Of a stretch of 19,213 nucleotides of DNA, positions 1 through 7,485 are shown piece after piece. A model generated the notes under the pieces. It was not told the origin of the DNA. It did no database searches and saw only the letters and a list, made by a program, of their open reading frames with translations. The stretch covers positions 1 through 19,213 of the forward strand of contig CAKUKP010000060.1 of NCBI GenBank assembly GCA_934663625.1, in the 5' to 3' direction. The position numbers were made by a program, and so were the translations under genes. Within the stretch, counting starts at the first letter, position 1. Each line of letters opens with the position of its first letter. The DNA comes from an uncultured Clostridia bacterium. Lineage in GTDB: Bacteria > Bacillota > Clostridia > Christensenellales > Aristaeellaceae.

Positions 1-2003
1 CGCAGGTGGCTTCGCTCTTTACCGTGCCTTCGTCCAGATCGTGGCCCAGCGCTTCGGTATCGATCGTCTGTTCCGCTTCGCACACCGTGCAGAACTGATT
101 CACCTTGCCGCCCTCGGTGCAGGTCGCGGTATCTTTGCCCGCGTTTACCCAGGTGTGCGCCGCCTTGATAATTTCATACTTCGTCTTGCCGCACACGCTG
201 CACGCCGTCTTGCCGATGCCGTTCGTGGTGCAGGTCGCCGGCTTCAGCTCAATGGGATCGCCGTAGATGTGCTCTTCGCCGGTGGACTTGACCGTGATGC
301 TTTCACGGCTCAGTTCTTCCTTGCAGTTATTGCAGTATACGACCTCGTCGTAGCTGCCATCCTCCTGGCAGGTTACGGTGATTTCGTTTTCACGAACCGC
401 TTCCAGCGGCGCATGGCCGATGGCGGGATCCAGTTCGCCCATGTCCTCGGTTTCGATGATTTCATGGCAGTCCGCGCAGTAGACGACCTCGCGGCCGTTG
501 TTTTCGCAATCCGCCGCCAGATATTTGCTCTCACCTGCGGTGTGACCCTTCGCTTCGGTCGCTTCTACGATGCGATCTTTGCAGCGGGTGCAGACCTTTA
601 CATCCACGCCGCCATCGGTGCAGGTCGCCGCGACGTATTCGTCGTCTTCCGCATCGATCACATAATCATGACCCAGCGCTTCGCTGCCTTCAACAACCGT
701 CGCCGGATGCTCCGGATCTTCCGCGCCGCAGACTTCGCAGATCATGCCAACCTTCGCTGGCTCCGTGCAGGTTGCATCCTTCGCGCTTTCAACGAACTTA
801 TGTTCGCCCGTCGCCGGGATTTCCTTGGTCTCGGTGTAACCGCAGCGGGAGCACTTGTAAACCATTTCGCCCGCTTCGCCGCAGGTGGCTTCGCTCTTTA
901 CCGTGCCTTCGTCCAGATCGTGGCCCAGCGCTTCGGTATCGATCGTCTGTTCCGCTCCGCATACCTCGCAGAGCTGATCCACCTTGCCGCCCTCGGTGCA
1001 GGTCGCGGTATCTTCGCCCGCGTTTACCCAGGTGTGCGCCGCCTTGATGATTTCATACTTCGTCTTGCCGCACACGCTGCACGTCGTCTTGCCGATGCCG
1101 TTCGTAGTGCAGGTCGCCGCCTTCACAACGCTGGTTTCATCAAACACATGATGCGCTTCGCCAGCCTCGACCACGGTATGCTCTCTGCTGAGCTCGGTTT
1201 TGCAAATGGTGCAGTATACAACGGTATCGTAGCCGCCGTCTTCCTTGCAGGTGGCTGTTTCTTCATTTTCCCGTACCGCTTCGCCGGGAACATGTCCGGT
1301 TGCGGGCGCGGGATCCAGATCGCTCAAATCGTTCACAGCCAGCTCCGCCTTGCACACGGCGCAGGTGATTACTTCCTTGCCGCCATCGGTGCAGGTGTGG
1401 GGAATGAACGTGGAAATTTCAGTGTGTCCGGTTGCGGGAATGGTTTCCACCTTTTCATCGCCGCACACAGCGCATTTCAGCGTTTTTTCGCCAGCTTCGG
1501 TGCAGGTGGGATCGATGCGCTTATCTTCCAGTTCGGCATACTGGTGTCCGAGCGGATCGCCCGTTTCCGTAGCTTCGGTATTCGGCTTCTGCATACCGCA
1601 CACGGTGCAGAAGGAACCCCACTTTTCGGGTTCGGTGCAGGTTGCGGGGATGGAAATATCGTCCGCAAAGCTATGTTCGCCGGTCGCGGGGATTTCAACG
1701 CCCGCTTCGATGACTTGCTGGCATTCCGTACAGACGATGTCCTTCAAGCCGGTCTTGCCGCAATTGGCTTCCCGGATGATTACATCGCTCAGGAAATGCT
1801 TCGGGATGATTTCATACTTGCTGGCGCCGCATTCGCAGGTCACCTTTCTGATGCCCGTCTTATCACAGGTCTGCTCCTTGATCACCGTGACTTCACTGTA
1901 ATCATGCACATGCGCTTCTTCTGCAAGCGATGCTGCCGGAAGCATCGTTAGCAATAACAGACACGCGGTCAACAGGGAGAAAATCCGATTCATGGTTTTC
2001 ATA
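1..2003 (-). CDS. Secreted Cys-pair repeat protein, N-terminal part (3' end beyond window)
   Basis: The frame is open from an ATG at 2003 to the window edge (about 667 residues, no stop seen). The start is set by GCAAGGAGG about 7 nt upstream; a second in-frame ATG lies 9 nt further on. The N-terminus is a signal peptide: MKTMNR, a Leu-rich core, then LPAASLAEE, so the protein is exported. The rest is tandem repeats of about 40-70 residues, each with a C-x6-10-C-x2-C pattern (for example TCTxxG...C.VCG) followed by GH or ATGH. These look like extracellular zinc-ribbon-like or disulfide-linked modules, often found in large Clostridia surface proteins. There is no catalytic motif. A unit of 293 codons is duplicated (DNA 1-240 closely matches 880-1119). 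Function is unknown; a surface or adhesive role is a guess. A related gene enters at the right edge of the window. Exported repeat protein: confident; any binding role: not. Confidence 0.85.
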
Positions 2004-2084
2004 GTAAACCTCCTTGCATTATTAATCTTTTTGATTGATTTCAACAAGCCGCAATGCGCCTTGAACAGAATTCACAGCGCGCAG

Positions 2085-2150
2085 CTAAGATGAATCAATC
2101 CGGATGGCGCGATGCTTTAAAATATGAGCCTTCTTACATTTGAAACGCAT
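2085..2150 (-). CDS. Possible 21-residue leader peptide upstream of the Cys-repeat gene
   Basis: An ATG at 2150 is preceded by TTGGAGG with 6 nt spacing, as good a ribosome binding site as that of the main gene. It opens a 21-codon frame ending in TAG: MRFKCKKAHILKHRAIRIDS then S. The product is very basic, with no membrane segment or run of one codon type that would suggest amino-acid attenuation. It lies about 80 nt upstream of the secreted protein start on the same strand. It could be a translated leader or a chance frame; the ribosome binding site is the only support. Confidence 0.35.
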   Translation of the reverse strand: MRFKCKKAHILKHRAIRIDSS

Positions 2151-2249
2151 TATGTACCTCCAATTTTTTAATTATTAATACGCGTGGTGTATACGGTGCA
2201 TAAGTTGATCCATCCAATGCTGATGGCTTTCCGTTCCAAAAGCCATTTT

Positions 2250-2293
2250 GCCGAACAACGCCACAAAATGGTTATTTTGTGGCGTTGTTCGGC
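2250..2293. repeat. Perfect 20-bp hairpin with GGTT loop; left copy of the 18-bp core
   Basis: The arms 2250-2269 and 2274-2293 are perfectly complementary over 20 bp around a GGTT loop. The central 18 bases (2263-2280, ACAAAATGGTTATTTTGT) recur in reverse orientation at 2538-2555 next to the recombinase stop codon. On the plus strand the stem is followed after 5 nt by TTTTT, so it could also act as a terminator for plus-strand transcripts. In a minus-strand transcript it would lie in the leader of the Cys-repeat gene. Confidence 0.75.
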
Positions 2294-2301
2294 TGAAAGT
2301 T

Positions 2302-2329
2302 TTTATAGAAACAATGAAATAAATAACAA
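2302..2329 (-). promoter_or_regulatory. Weak promoter-like sequence facing the Cys-repeat gene
   Basis: On the minus strand, TTGTTA and TATAAA are separated by 16 bp. If used, transcription would pass the 2250-2293 hairpin and the 21-codon ORF before the start at 2003. The region is AT-rich, so chance matches are expected. Confidence 0.3.
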
Positions 2330-2370
2330 ACAATCTCGGATAAAGTTTCTTTGACATTTTGAAAAAGGTA

Positions 2371-2399
2371 TTGTGTTTTCCAAAGATTGGTTGTATAAT
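2371..2399 (+). promoter_or_regulatory. Promoter-like sequence inside the candidate invertible segment
   Basis: On the plus strand, a consensus TATAAT (2394-2399) has TTGTGT 17 bp upstream (2371-2376); a perfect TTGACA at 2351-2356 is too far away to pair with it. It currently points at the 3' end of the convergent recombinase gene, where no plus-strand gene exists. Inversion of 2263-2555 would turn it toward the secreted protein gene. Confidence 0.4.
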
Positions 2400-2529
2400 A
2401 TGGTAGTAGAAGGGTGTAATAGTGCTAAGTGTATCCAAAACCATTTCCTGCTGTTGAAATATCGCTGCTGATATTGAAATGTAGGTCGGTATACGCTTCA
2501 GAAGCCGTGCTGTCGGGGAATTCCGGCGA

Positions 2530-2563
2530 TGCAATGGACAAAATAACCATTTTGTCTATTGCA
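2530..2563. repeat. Hairpin with AACC loop; right copy of the 18-bp core, overlapping the recombinase stop
   Basis: The arms 2530-2544 and 2549-2563 form a 15-bp stem with one imperfect pair (G2536/T2557) and an AACC loop. Its core, 2538-2555, is the exact reverse complement of 2263-2280, while the outer stem sequence differs. It covers the last codons and TAG of the recombinase. No T-run follows on the minus strand, so it is not an ordinary terminator for that gene. Confidence 0.7.
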
Positions 2564-3407
2564 CCAGTCCGAGCCGATCCAGCTGCCGCGCGTGTTCCGC
2601 GCCTGTGGAGATCAGATAGATGCGCGTAGTTTCGATGGAGCTATGTCCCAACAGATCGGCGAGTCGGGCAACATCCTGCGTTGTGCGATAAAAGACCCTT
2701 GCAAACAGATGGCGAAGGTTGTGCGGGAATACCTTGGACGCCGCTACGCCCGCGCATTTGCAGATGGCCTTCATTTCCGCCCAGATCTGTTTTCTGGATA
2801 TGCCCCTGCCGCTTTTGGTGATAAAGATTTCACCGGAGCGGATTTTCTGTTTTTGGGCATAGCGCAGAAGCTTGCGGCAAAGCTTCGCCGGAAGCAGTAT
2901 GCAGCGCATTTTTCCCTTCAATGAAATTTGCGCGCTTCCGTTCTGTACCGCTTCTACCGTGATGTATCGAACCTCGGAAACGCGAATGCCGGTTGCCCCG
3001 ATCGTTTCCATTAAAAGCGCCAATCTGTGGCTGCCCTTTGTTTCCGCCGCGCAAACCAGCTTCGCGAAATCCGATCGATTCATTTCCCGATTTTCTTCCC
3101 GAAAGAGCTTTTTCTGCACCCGCAGGAATTTCAAACGAACGTTCAGCCCGATAAAGCGGCAATAGGTGTTGATTGCCGCAAGCATGGAATTTACGGTGAC
3201 AGGTTCCAAATTGCTCTGTGCCAGTTTCTCCTTGTATTCGGTTAGCAGTTCCTTTGTGATGTTATTTCCGTTCAGCCAATCCGCAAAGCGGTTTAAATCA
3301 CGCGCGTATTTGACGATGGTTCCTTCGCTTCGATCCTCGGAACGAAGCCAGCGTTTAAATTTTTCGATGCTTTTGCAGGTTATCTTCATGCCGTTTGTGT
3401 TTTTCAC
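2556..3407 (-). CDS. Tyrosine recombinase (phage integrase / XerC-D type)
   Basis: The 283-residue protein has an N-terminal SAM-like core-binding domain (about 15-100) and a C-terminal catalytic domain (about 110-275). All active-site residues are visible: Arg142 in ATGIRVSEV, the beta-hairpin Lys166 in LKGK, His229 and Arg232 in HNLRH, His255 in LLGHSS and the nucleophile Tyr264 in TTRIYL. Such enzymes cut and rejoin DNA at short inverted-arm sites without cofactors. The GTG start at 3407 has GGGAGG 8 nt upstream; the frame stays open a further 45 codons upstream, but that part has no ribosome binding site. The size fits XerC/D and simple DNA invertases better than large phage integrases. 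No phage or transposon genes surround it. An 18-bp core touches its stop codon and an inverted copy lies about 275 bp further on, so it may act locally. Family: very confident; role as an invertase: inference. Confidence 0.9.
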   Translation of the reverse strand: MKNTNGMKITCKSIEKFKRWLRSEDRSEGTIVKYARDLNRFADWLNGNNITKELLTEYKEKLAQSNLEPVTVNSMLAAINTYCRFIGLNVRLKFLRVQKKLFREENREMNRSDFAKLVCAAETKGSHRLALLMETIGATGIRVSEVRYITVEAVQNGSAQISLKGKMRCILLPAKLCRKLLRYAQKQKIRSGEIFITKSGRGISRKQIWAEMKAICKCAGVAASKVFPHNLRHLFARVFYRTTQDVARLADLLGHSSIETTRIYLISTGAEHARQLDRLGLVQ

Positions 3408-3540
3408 AAGTGTATCCTCCCGTCGTTTACAGATTACAGGTTTTCTCCATTGTAACAGCTTGCGCAATAGCTTTGCGCACGGCGGAGGCGGCTTTGCGAA
3501 TAATTCCTTCAAGATTAAATCTAAATCCCGACATAAATCC

Positions 3541-3579
3541 AAAACAGCCGAAAGCCCCGCAAATCAGGGCTTTCGGCTG
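3541..3579 (-). terminator. Rho-independent terminator of azlCD
   Basis: A perfect 13-bp stem (3545-3557 with 3567-3579) has a 9-nt loop; on the minus strand it is followed by TTTT. It lies just past the azlD stop at 3603 and separates the operon from the recombinase. Confidence 0.75.
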
Positions 3580-3602
3580 TTCAGATATAGTCTATTACAG
3601 AC

Positions 3603-3932
3603 CTACACAAACACATACTGCACCAGAACCATATACAATATCGTTCCGCCTGCGATGGACAGGAGCGTTTGGCGTTTCCAGAGGTGCAGCCCCGCTGTGA
3701 CGGCGATGGCGATCAGCTCCGGCAGGCCGTGGCTGCCGGCGACGAAGGAAATATTGCGCACGCAATAGATGGCCAGCATGGCAAACGTTGCGCCGGGCAG
3801 CACGGTTCCGAGGTATTGAACGAATTTCGGCGTGGGGCGTCTGGCGCTGAACACCGCGAAGGGCAGAAAGCGCATCAGCATGGTGCCCAGCGCGCACATG
3901 GCGATGGTGATGATTTGCTGCGGGATCGTCAT
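3603..3932 (-). CDS. azlD: AzlD-type branched-chain amino acid export subunit
   Basis: A small hydrophobic protein of 109 residues, typical for AzlD. It has about four membrane segments; the motif MRFLPFAVF near residues 21-29 and a conserved ATFAMLAIYC stretch fit the family. AzlD pairs with AzlC to export branched-chain amino acids and toxic analogues. The ATG at 3932 overlaps the azlC stop codon by an ATGA junction, which implies translational coupling. GGAGG lies 9 nt upstream within azlC. The family is confident; the exact substrate is not. Confidence 0.88.
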   Translation of the reverse strand: MTIPQQIITIAMCALGTMLMRFLPFAVFSARRPTPKFVQYLGTVLPGATFAMLAIYCVRNISFVAGSHGLPELIAIAVTAGLHLWKRQTLLSIAGGTILYMVLVQYVFV

Positions 3933-4636
3933 TGTACGTTCACCTCCAACGGCTTTCTGAGCGCGGTCAGCGCGCACAGGATGCAAATCATCGTGGGAAT
4001 CAGGAAATGATCCGCGCCGAAAATCAACAGGCAGATCACGCCCGCAGCGAGGCCGATCCACTGGCTTACGTGCCGCCGATCCTTGATCCACTGTTCCATG
4101 AAGATCACCACGAACATGGCGGTCATAACGAAATCCAGCCCGTTTGTATTGAAGTGCAGCACGCCGCCCAATATGCCGCCGATCGTCGCGCCGGCGACCC
4201 AGTAGATCTGATCCAGCAGCGTGACGAAAAAATAAAACCAGCCGCGGTCGACGTCGGGCGGGATCTTCGCCGTGCAGTTTACGCTGAAGGTTTCATCGCA
4301 CATGCCGTAGATCAGGTACGGCTTTTTCCAGCCCGTGCCCTTGTATTTATCCAGCATGGAGATGCCGTAAAACAGATGCCGCGCCTGAATCAGCAGCGCC
4401 GTGAGCAGCACCTGCACCGGCGCGTAGGGCGCGAGCAGCATGCTGACCGTCAGAAATTCCAGACTTCCGCCGAATATGGCAATGCTCATCGCAAGGGGAT
4501 ACCAGAAGCTGAAGCCGGATGTTTTTGCATAAATTCCGTAGGTCATGCCTAAGAAGCAGAAGCCCGCAAAGATCGGGATCGTGTAGGGAAACGCGCATTT
4601 GAACGCGCGGGATATGGTTTTAGACCTGTCGCGCAT
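3929..4636 (-). CDS. azlC: AzlC-type branched-chain amino acid permease
   Basis: A 235-residue membrane protein of usual AzlC length. Residues about 15-55 hold the conserved start of the family (AFKCAFPYTIPIFAGF... then FLGMTYGIYA). A later conserved segment reads QARHLFYGISML, followed by KPYLIYGMCDETFS. AzlC is the larger subunit of the AzlCD exporter in the cytoplasmic membrane. The ATG at 4636 is preferred: GGAGG sits 8 nt upstream, whereas the GTG at 4645 overlaps that ribosome binding site. The gene overlaps azlD by 4 nt. Confidence 0.93.
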   Translation of the reverse strand: MRDRSKTISRAFKCAFPYTIPIFAGFCFLGMTYGIYAKTSGFSFWYPLAMSIAIFGGSLEFLTVSMLLAPYAPVQVLLTALLIQARHLFYGISMLDKYKGTGWKKPYLIYGMCDETFSVNCTAKIPPDVDRGWFYFFVTLLDQIYWVAGATIGGILGGVLHFNTNGLDFVMTAMFVVIFMEQWIKDRRHVSQWIGLAAGVICLLIFGADHFLIPTMICILCALTALRKPLEVNVQ

Positions 4637-4668
4637 GGGATACACCTCCGTGTACGAGTATGTTCCCT

Positions 4669-4696
4669 ATTGTAGCACGCTTTTGTCGGGATTCAA
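4669..4696 (-). promoter_or_regulatory. Promoter of azlCD
   Basis: On the minus strand, TTGAAT and TACAAT are 16 bp apart. A TG one base before the -10 makes it an extended -10. The predicted start is about 25 nt upstream of the azlC ATG. No AzlB-type regulator gene is nearby. Confidence 0.6.
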
Positions 4697-4785
4697 TGGT
4701 TGGAATGTATAAATTGCATGAAGGGTTGTGTATGCGTTGGGGAAGGGAGCGGAGCGATTTTGAAATTCGCAGAAGAGATGCGGGA

Positions 4786-4841
4786 CTCTCTCCCTCAGTC
4801 AAAACCTGCGGTTTTGACAGCTCCCTCGCAGAGGGAGCCGG
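4786..4841 (+). repeat. Dispersed CTCCCTCAGTC repeat element, copy A
   Basis: The element begins TCTCTCCCTCAGTC and contains two hairpins: a 9-bp stem (4798-4806 / 4810-4818) with a TGC triloop, and an 8-bp stem (4820-4827 / 4831-4838) with a GCA triloop. Related copies lie at 8452, 13873, 13941 (inverted) and 18393. It is in the gap between lplA and azlC. It encodes nothing. Confidence 0.75.
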
Positions 4842-4889
4842 AAAGAAGGAGCCGGTGCACGCATCATTGCGTTCGTTCCGGCTCCTTCT
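4842..4889. repeat. 12-bp inverted repeat downstream of lplA
   Basis: The arms 4844-4855 and 4878-4889 pair over 12 bp around a 22-nt loop, 20 nt past the lplA stop. On the minus strand only TTT follows, so it is a weak terminator candidate. Confidence 0.45.
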
Positions 4890-4908
4890 GTAAAAATCTG
4901 AAGCGGCT

Positions 4909-5886
4909 TTACAGTTCGAGTCCCGCGATATACTGCGCCAGTTCGCGAATCTGTTCCTTATCGGACTGGATCAGCCGATCGTGCAGCGCAGCGGGGTGAT
5001 AATCCGCGCCCAGCAGCAGCGCGCGCACCGCATCGGGCAGGTCTGCGTCGTTGGCGTCGGAATATACGCGCGCGTCTTCCACGCGGCCGCCCTTCAGCGT
5101 GAGCAGAAGCTGCACATTGCCCCATTGGAAGCGATTTTCGACCTGCGCATCGAATCGGGGCGTCGTGCCCAGCCGCCATGCTTCGCTGCACTGCTTTTCA
5201 TAATAGGGCGCAATCGCCGATTCCTTCAGCCAGTTCGCGCCGATTTCGGTGTAATCGCCGTATTCCGCGCGGAACGCATCCTTCAGCGCGGCAAGCAGCG
5301 CATCGCATGTAAGCTCCGGTACGAAATCGCTCAGATTGCATACGCGGCTGCGCACGCTCTTTACGCCCTTGGATTGCAGCTTGCGGGGATCGACGTTCAG
5401 ATAATTCTGCAAACGGGAAAGATCGGCGCGCACCAGCAGCGTGCCGTGGTGCTGGCGTACCGCGCCGCGCGTGCAGAACGCGTTTCCGGAAAACTTGCGC
5501 CCGTCCGCCAGCAGATCGTTTCTGCCGGAAAATTCGCACGGAATGCCCAGCGAACGCACCGCGCGCAGGATCATGTTCATCTGTCGGTTCAGATCGTATC
5601 TGTCTTCGCCCGCGATGAACGAAAAATTCAGATTGCCCGCATCGTGGAATACCGCGCCGCCGCCGGTGATTCGGCGCACCAGCTGCACATGATCGCGCTC
5701 CATGGCGGTTAAATTGCATTCCGCCCACGGATTCTGTCCGCGCCCGATGATCACGGCGTTGGCGTTGGTATAGAAATACAGCATCATTTCATCCTTCGCC
5801 ATGTTGTCCAGAAAGTATTCGTCTACCGCCAGATTGCGCCATCCGTCCGGCGAGGGGGATACATACAGATAATTTGTATTTGCCAT
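4909..5886 (-). CDS. lplA: Lipoate-protein ligase A
   Basis: A 325-residue enzyme of the LplA family. It activates lipoate with ATP and transfers it to a lysine of lipoyl domains (2-oxoacid dehydrogenases, GcvH) in the cytoplasm. The sequence shows the hallmark RRITGGGAVFHDAGN at residues 71-85, the upstream VIIGRGQNP at 46-53 and the catalytic-type Lys131 in DGRKFSGNA. The C-terminal third (about 245-325) matches the accessory domain of full-length LplA. The ATG at 5886 has AGGAG 7 nt upstream; an earlier in-frame ATG at 5916 lies between the promoter and this site and has no ribosome binding site. No lipoyl-domain gene is nearby, which suggests use of scavenged lipoate. Confidence 0.94.
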   Translation of the reverse strand: MANTNYLYVSPSPDGWRNLAVDEYFLDNMAKDEMMLYFYTNANAVIIGRGQNPWAECNLTAMERDHVQLVRRITGGGAVFHDAGNLNFSFIAGEDRYDLNRQMNMILRAVRSLGIPCEFSGRNDLLADGRKFSGNAFCTRGAVRQHHGTLLVRADLSRLQNYLNVDPRKLQSKGVKSVRSRVCNLSDFVPELTCDALLAALKDAFRAEYGDYTEIGANWLKESAIAPYYEKQCSEAWRLGTTPRFDAQVENRFQWGNVQLLLTLKGGRVEDARVYSDANDADLPDAVRALLLGADYHPAALHDRLIQSDKEQIRELAQYIAGLEL

Positions 5887-5921
5887 TTTGCACTCCTGAA
5901 AAATTATATTTTGCAATTACG

Positions 5922-5950
5922 ATTATAGCGGAAGCGGACAGCGGATGCAA
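5922..5950 (-). promoter_or_regulatory. Promoter of lplA
   Basis: On the minus strand, TTGCAT and TATAAT are 17 bp apart, placing the start of transcription about 30 nt before the lplA ATG. A second TATAAT at 5903-5908 has no -35 partner. Confidence 0.65.
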
Positions 5951-6022
5951 TTGATTTTCAAAACTACATTTTGCTATTTACGCAGATTTACAGTTAGTCT
6001 CCTGTCCTTTCGCCTGCAAAAG

Positions 6023-6031
6023 TGATACAAT
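6023..6031 (+). promoter_or_regulatory. Extended -10 promoter of the MFS gene
   Basis: TGATACAAT is an extended -10 element with no good -35. Because the first ATG of the frame (6022) lies inside it, that ATG cannot be the start; this supports the start at 6067. Confidence 0.5.
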
Positions 6032-6066
6032 ACAAGCATAATAACGCGATGGGAAGCGATGATTCG

Positions 6067-7224
6067 ATGCGCAGGCACATTACCGCCTATTATACAGTAG
6101 TTCAATCCTTTTACTGGATTACCTATACGCTGATGTTCAGCTTTGCATCGCTGTATCTGCTGAACTGCGGCTATTCCAACAGCGCCATCGGGGTAATTCT
6201 GGGGCTGAACTACGCGCTGGCGGCGGTGCTTCAGCCGATGCTGGCGGCGCTGTTTTCCAAATCGCGCATCCGGCTGAACGCGGGGCTGGCGATCTGTTAT
6301 GGGATTATCGCCGCGCTTTCGCTGGGCGTGTGCGCCGTGGCAAAAAAATCGCTGCTGCTGGATATACTGCTCGTGGCGGTGCTTACGCTGCAGGCGTCGA
6401 TGCAGCCATCGATCAATTCGCTGCAGCGCGATTTTGCGCTGGCGGGGCAGCCGGTAAATTTCGGTCTGGCGCGCGGAATCGGCTCCGCCGCCTATTCGAT
6501 CGTAACGTTTGCGGCGGGACAGCTGCTGCGCACCGCTTCGCCGAAGCTGGTTCCGGCGATGTATTTTGCGACCTCCGCCGTGCTGATTGTACTGCTGATC
6601 TTCTTCCGCGCGCCGGTGCATGATCTGGTCGACGGCCGCCATCAGGAGCGCGCGTCCGTGCTGAAGCAAAGCCCGGCGTTCGCGCTGTACTGCGCCGGAT
6701 TGGTGGGGCTTTCCACCACGCACATGTTCATCAACAACTTCTGGCTGCAAATCTTCCAGAGCCTGGGCGGGGGCGCGGGCGAACAGGGCATCGCCGCGGC
6801 GATCGCCGCAATCGTGGAACTGCCCGCGATGATCTTCTACGCACGCCTTTCCGCGAAGTTTTCCTGCCGGCGGCTTACGCTGTTTGCGGGCTGGATGTGG
6901 CTGCTGAAGGGGCTGGTTACGTTCCTCGCGCCCAATTCGTTCATGGTGTGCGCCGCATCGGTATTGCAGATGATCAGCTACGCCGTGTATGTGCCCGCGG
7001 GCGTGCAGCTGGCGGGCGATCTGCTGCCGGAGCATTACCTGCGCGGTCAGGCAATGATCGGCACGGCGTTTACGCTGGGCAGCTTGCTTTCATCGCTGGC
7101 GGGCGGCGCGCTGATCGACGCAATCGGCGTGCACGCCGCACTGGGCGTGATGCAGATTCCTTCCGTGATCGGTGCGCTGCTGTGGACGGTTTCCATGGCG
7201 CGCGTCAGAGCGGAAATGAAATAA
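6067..7224 (+). CDS. MFS transporter of the LacY / nucleoside-symporter-like group
   Basis: A 385-residue protein with about 12 hydrophobic segments, the usual length for the major facilitator superfamily. After the first half, the motif RGIGSAAYSIVTF resembles the conserved RxxGSxxY stretch of the MFS_1-like (LacY/NupG) group. It would move a small solute across the cytoplasmic membrane; the substrate cannot be read. The ATG at 6067 (MRRHITAYY) is chosen because the upstream promoter excludes 6022; GGGAAG 10 nt upstream is a weak ribosome binding site, and 6049 is the alternative. An ANTAR-domain gene follows after 18 nt and probably shares the transcript. Confidence 0.82.
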   Translation: MRRHITAYYTVVQSFYWITYTLMFSFASLYLLNCGYSNSAIGVILGLNYALAAVLQPMLAALFSKSRIRLNAGLAICYGIIAALSLGVCAVAKKSLLLDILLVAVLTLQASMQPSINSLQRDFALAGQPVNFGLARGIGSAAYSIVTFAAGQLLRTASPKLVPAMYFATSAVLIVLLIFFRAPVHDLVDGRHQERASVLKQSPAFALYCAGLVGLSTTHMFINNFWLQIFQSLGGGAGEQGIAAAIAAIVELPAMIFYARLSAKFSCRRLTLFAGWMWLLKGLVTFLAPNSFMVCAASVLQMISYAVYVPAGVQLAGDLLPEHYLRGQAMIGTAFTLGSLLSSLAGGALIDAIGVHAALGVMQIPSVIGALLWTVSMARVRAEMK

Positions 7225-7242
7225 ATGGGAGGGGGCGGAATC

Positions 7243-7443
7243 ATGGACAAAAGCCACGCGCCGCTGACGGATCGGGAGATCATCGATCGCGCCAAGCTGA
7301 TGCTGATGACCCGCCTTTCCATGACCGAACCCGAAGCGCACCGCTTTATCGAAAAATCCGCAATGGATCGATGCGTAAAAAAACGCGTGGTCGCCGAAGG
7401 CATCCTGCGCGTATACGATGATGGATCGCCGCTTTCGCGGTAA
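7243..7443 (+). CDS. Stand-alone ANTAR-domain RNA-binding protein
   Basis: The 66-residue protein is almost entirely an ANTAR domain: LTDREIIDRAKLMLMTRLSM, then EAHRFIEKSAMDRCVKKR, then VAEGIL. The pattern (R..I.RAK..LM, then A...I...AM) matches the family that binds paired hexaloop hairpins in mRNA leaders and prevents termination. Normally it is attached to a receiver or sensor domain; none is present here, and there is no room for one, because the MFS stop is 18 nt upstream. The start is fixed by GGGAGGGGGCGG about 4-10 nt before the ATG. It could be an unregulated antiterminator or act with a separate partner. Family: good confidence; target: unknown. Confidence 0.8.
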   Translation: MDKSHAPLTDREIIDRAKLMLMTRLSMTEPEAHRFIEKSAMDRCVKKRVVAEGILRVYDDGSPLSR

Positions 7444-7453
7444 ATCGGGGGAT

Positions 7454-7481
7454 TGACAAATTTCCCGATTGGGCATATACT
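7454..7481 (+). promoter_or_regulatory. Promoter of the FMN riboswitch / ribU transcript
   Basis: A perfect TTGACA (7454-7459) and TATACT (7476-7481) are 16 bp apart, just before the riboswitch. Confidence 0.8.
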
Positions 7482-7485
7482 ATAG

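Noticed and set aside
41..1951. Long plus-strand open frame (636 codons)
   Set aside because: It is antisense to the Cys-repeat gene, which has a signal peptide and ribosome binding site. The plus frame has no ribosome binding site and a low-complexity product without motifs.
2175..2534. Minus-strand open frame of 119 codons between the recombinase and the Cys-repeat gene
   Set aside because: No ribosome binding site, no domain, and it reads through both the 20-bp hairpin and the promoter-like region.
2556..3407. Integrase of a prophage or integrative element
   Set aside because: No phage, conjugation or transposon genes, and no tRNA attachment site next to it; both tRNAs are over 10 kb away.
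5974..7035. Minus-strand open frame of 353 codons over the MFS gene
   Set aside because: Gln/Arg-rich shadow of a clear membrane transporter.
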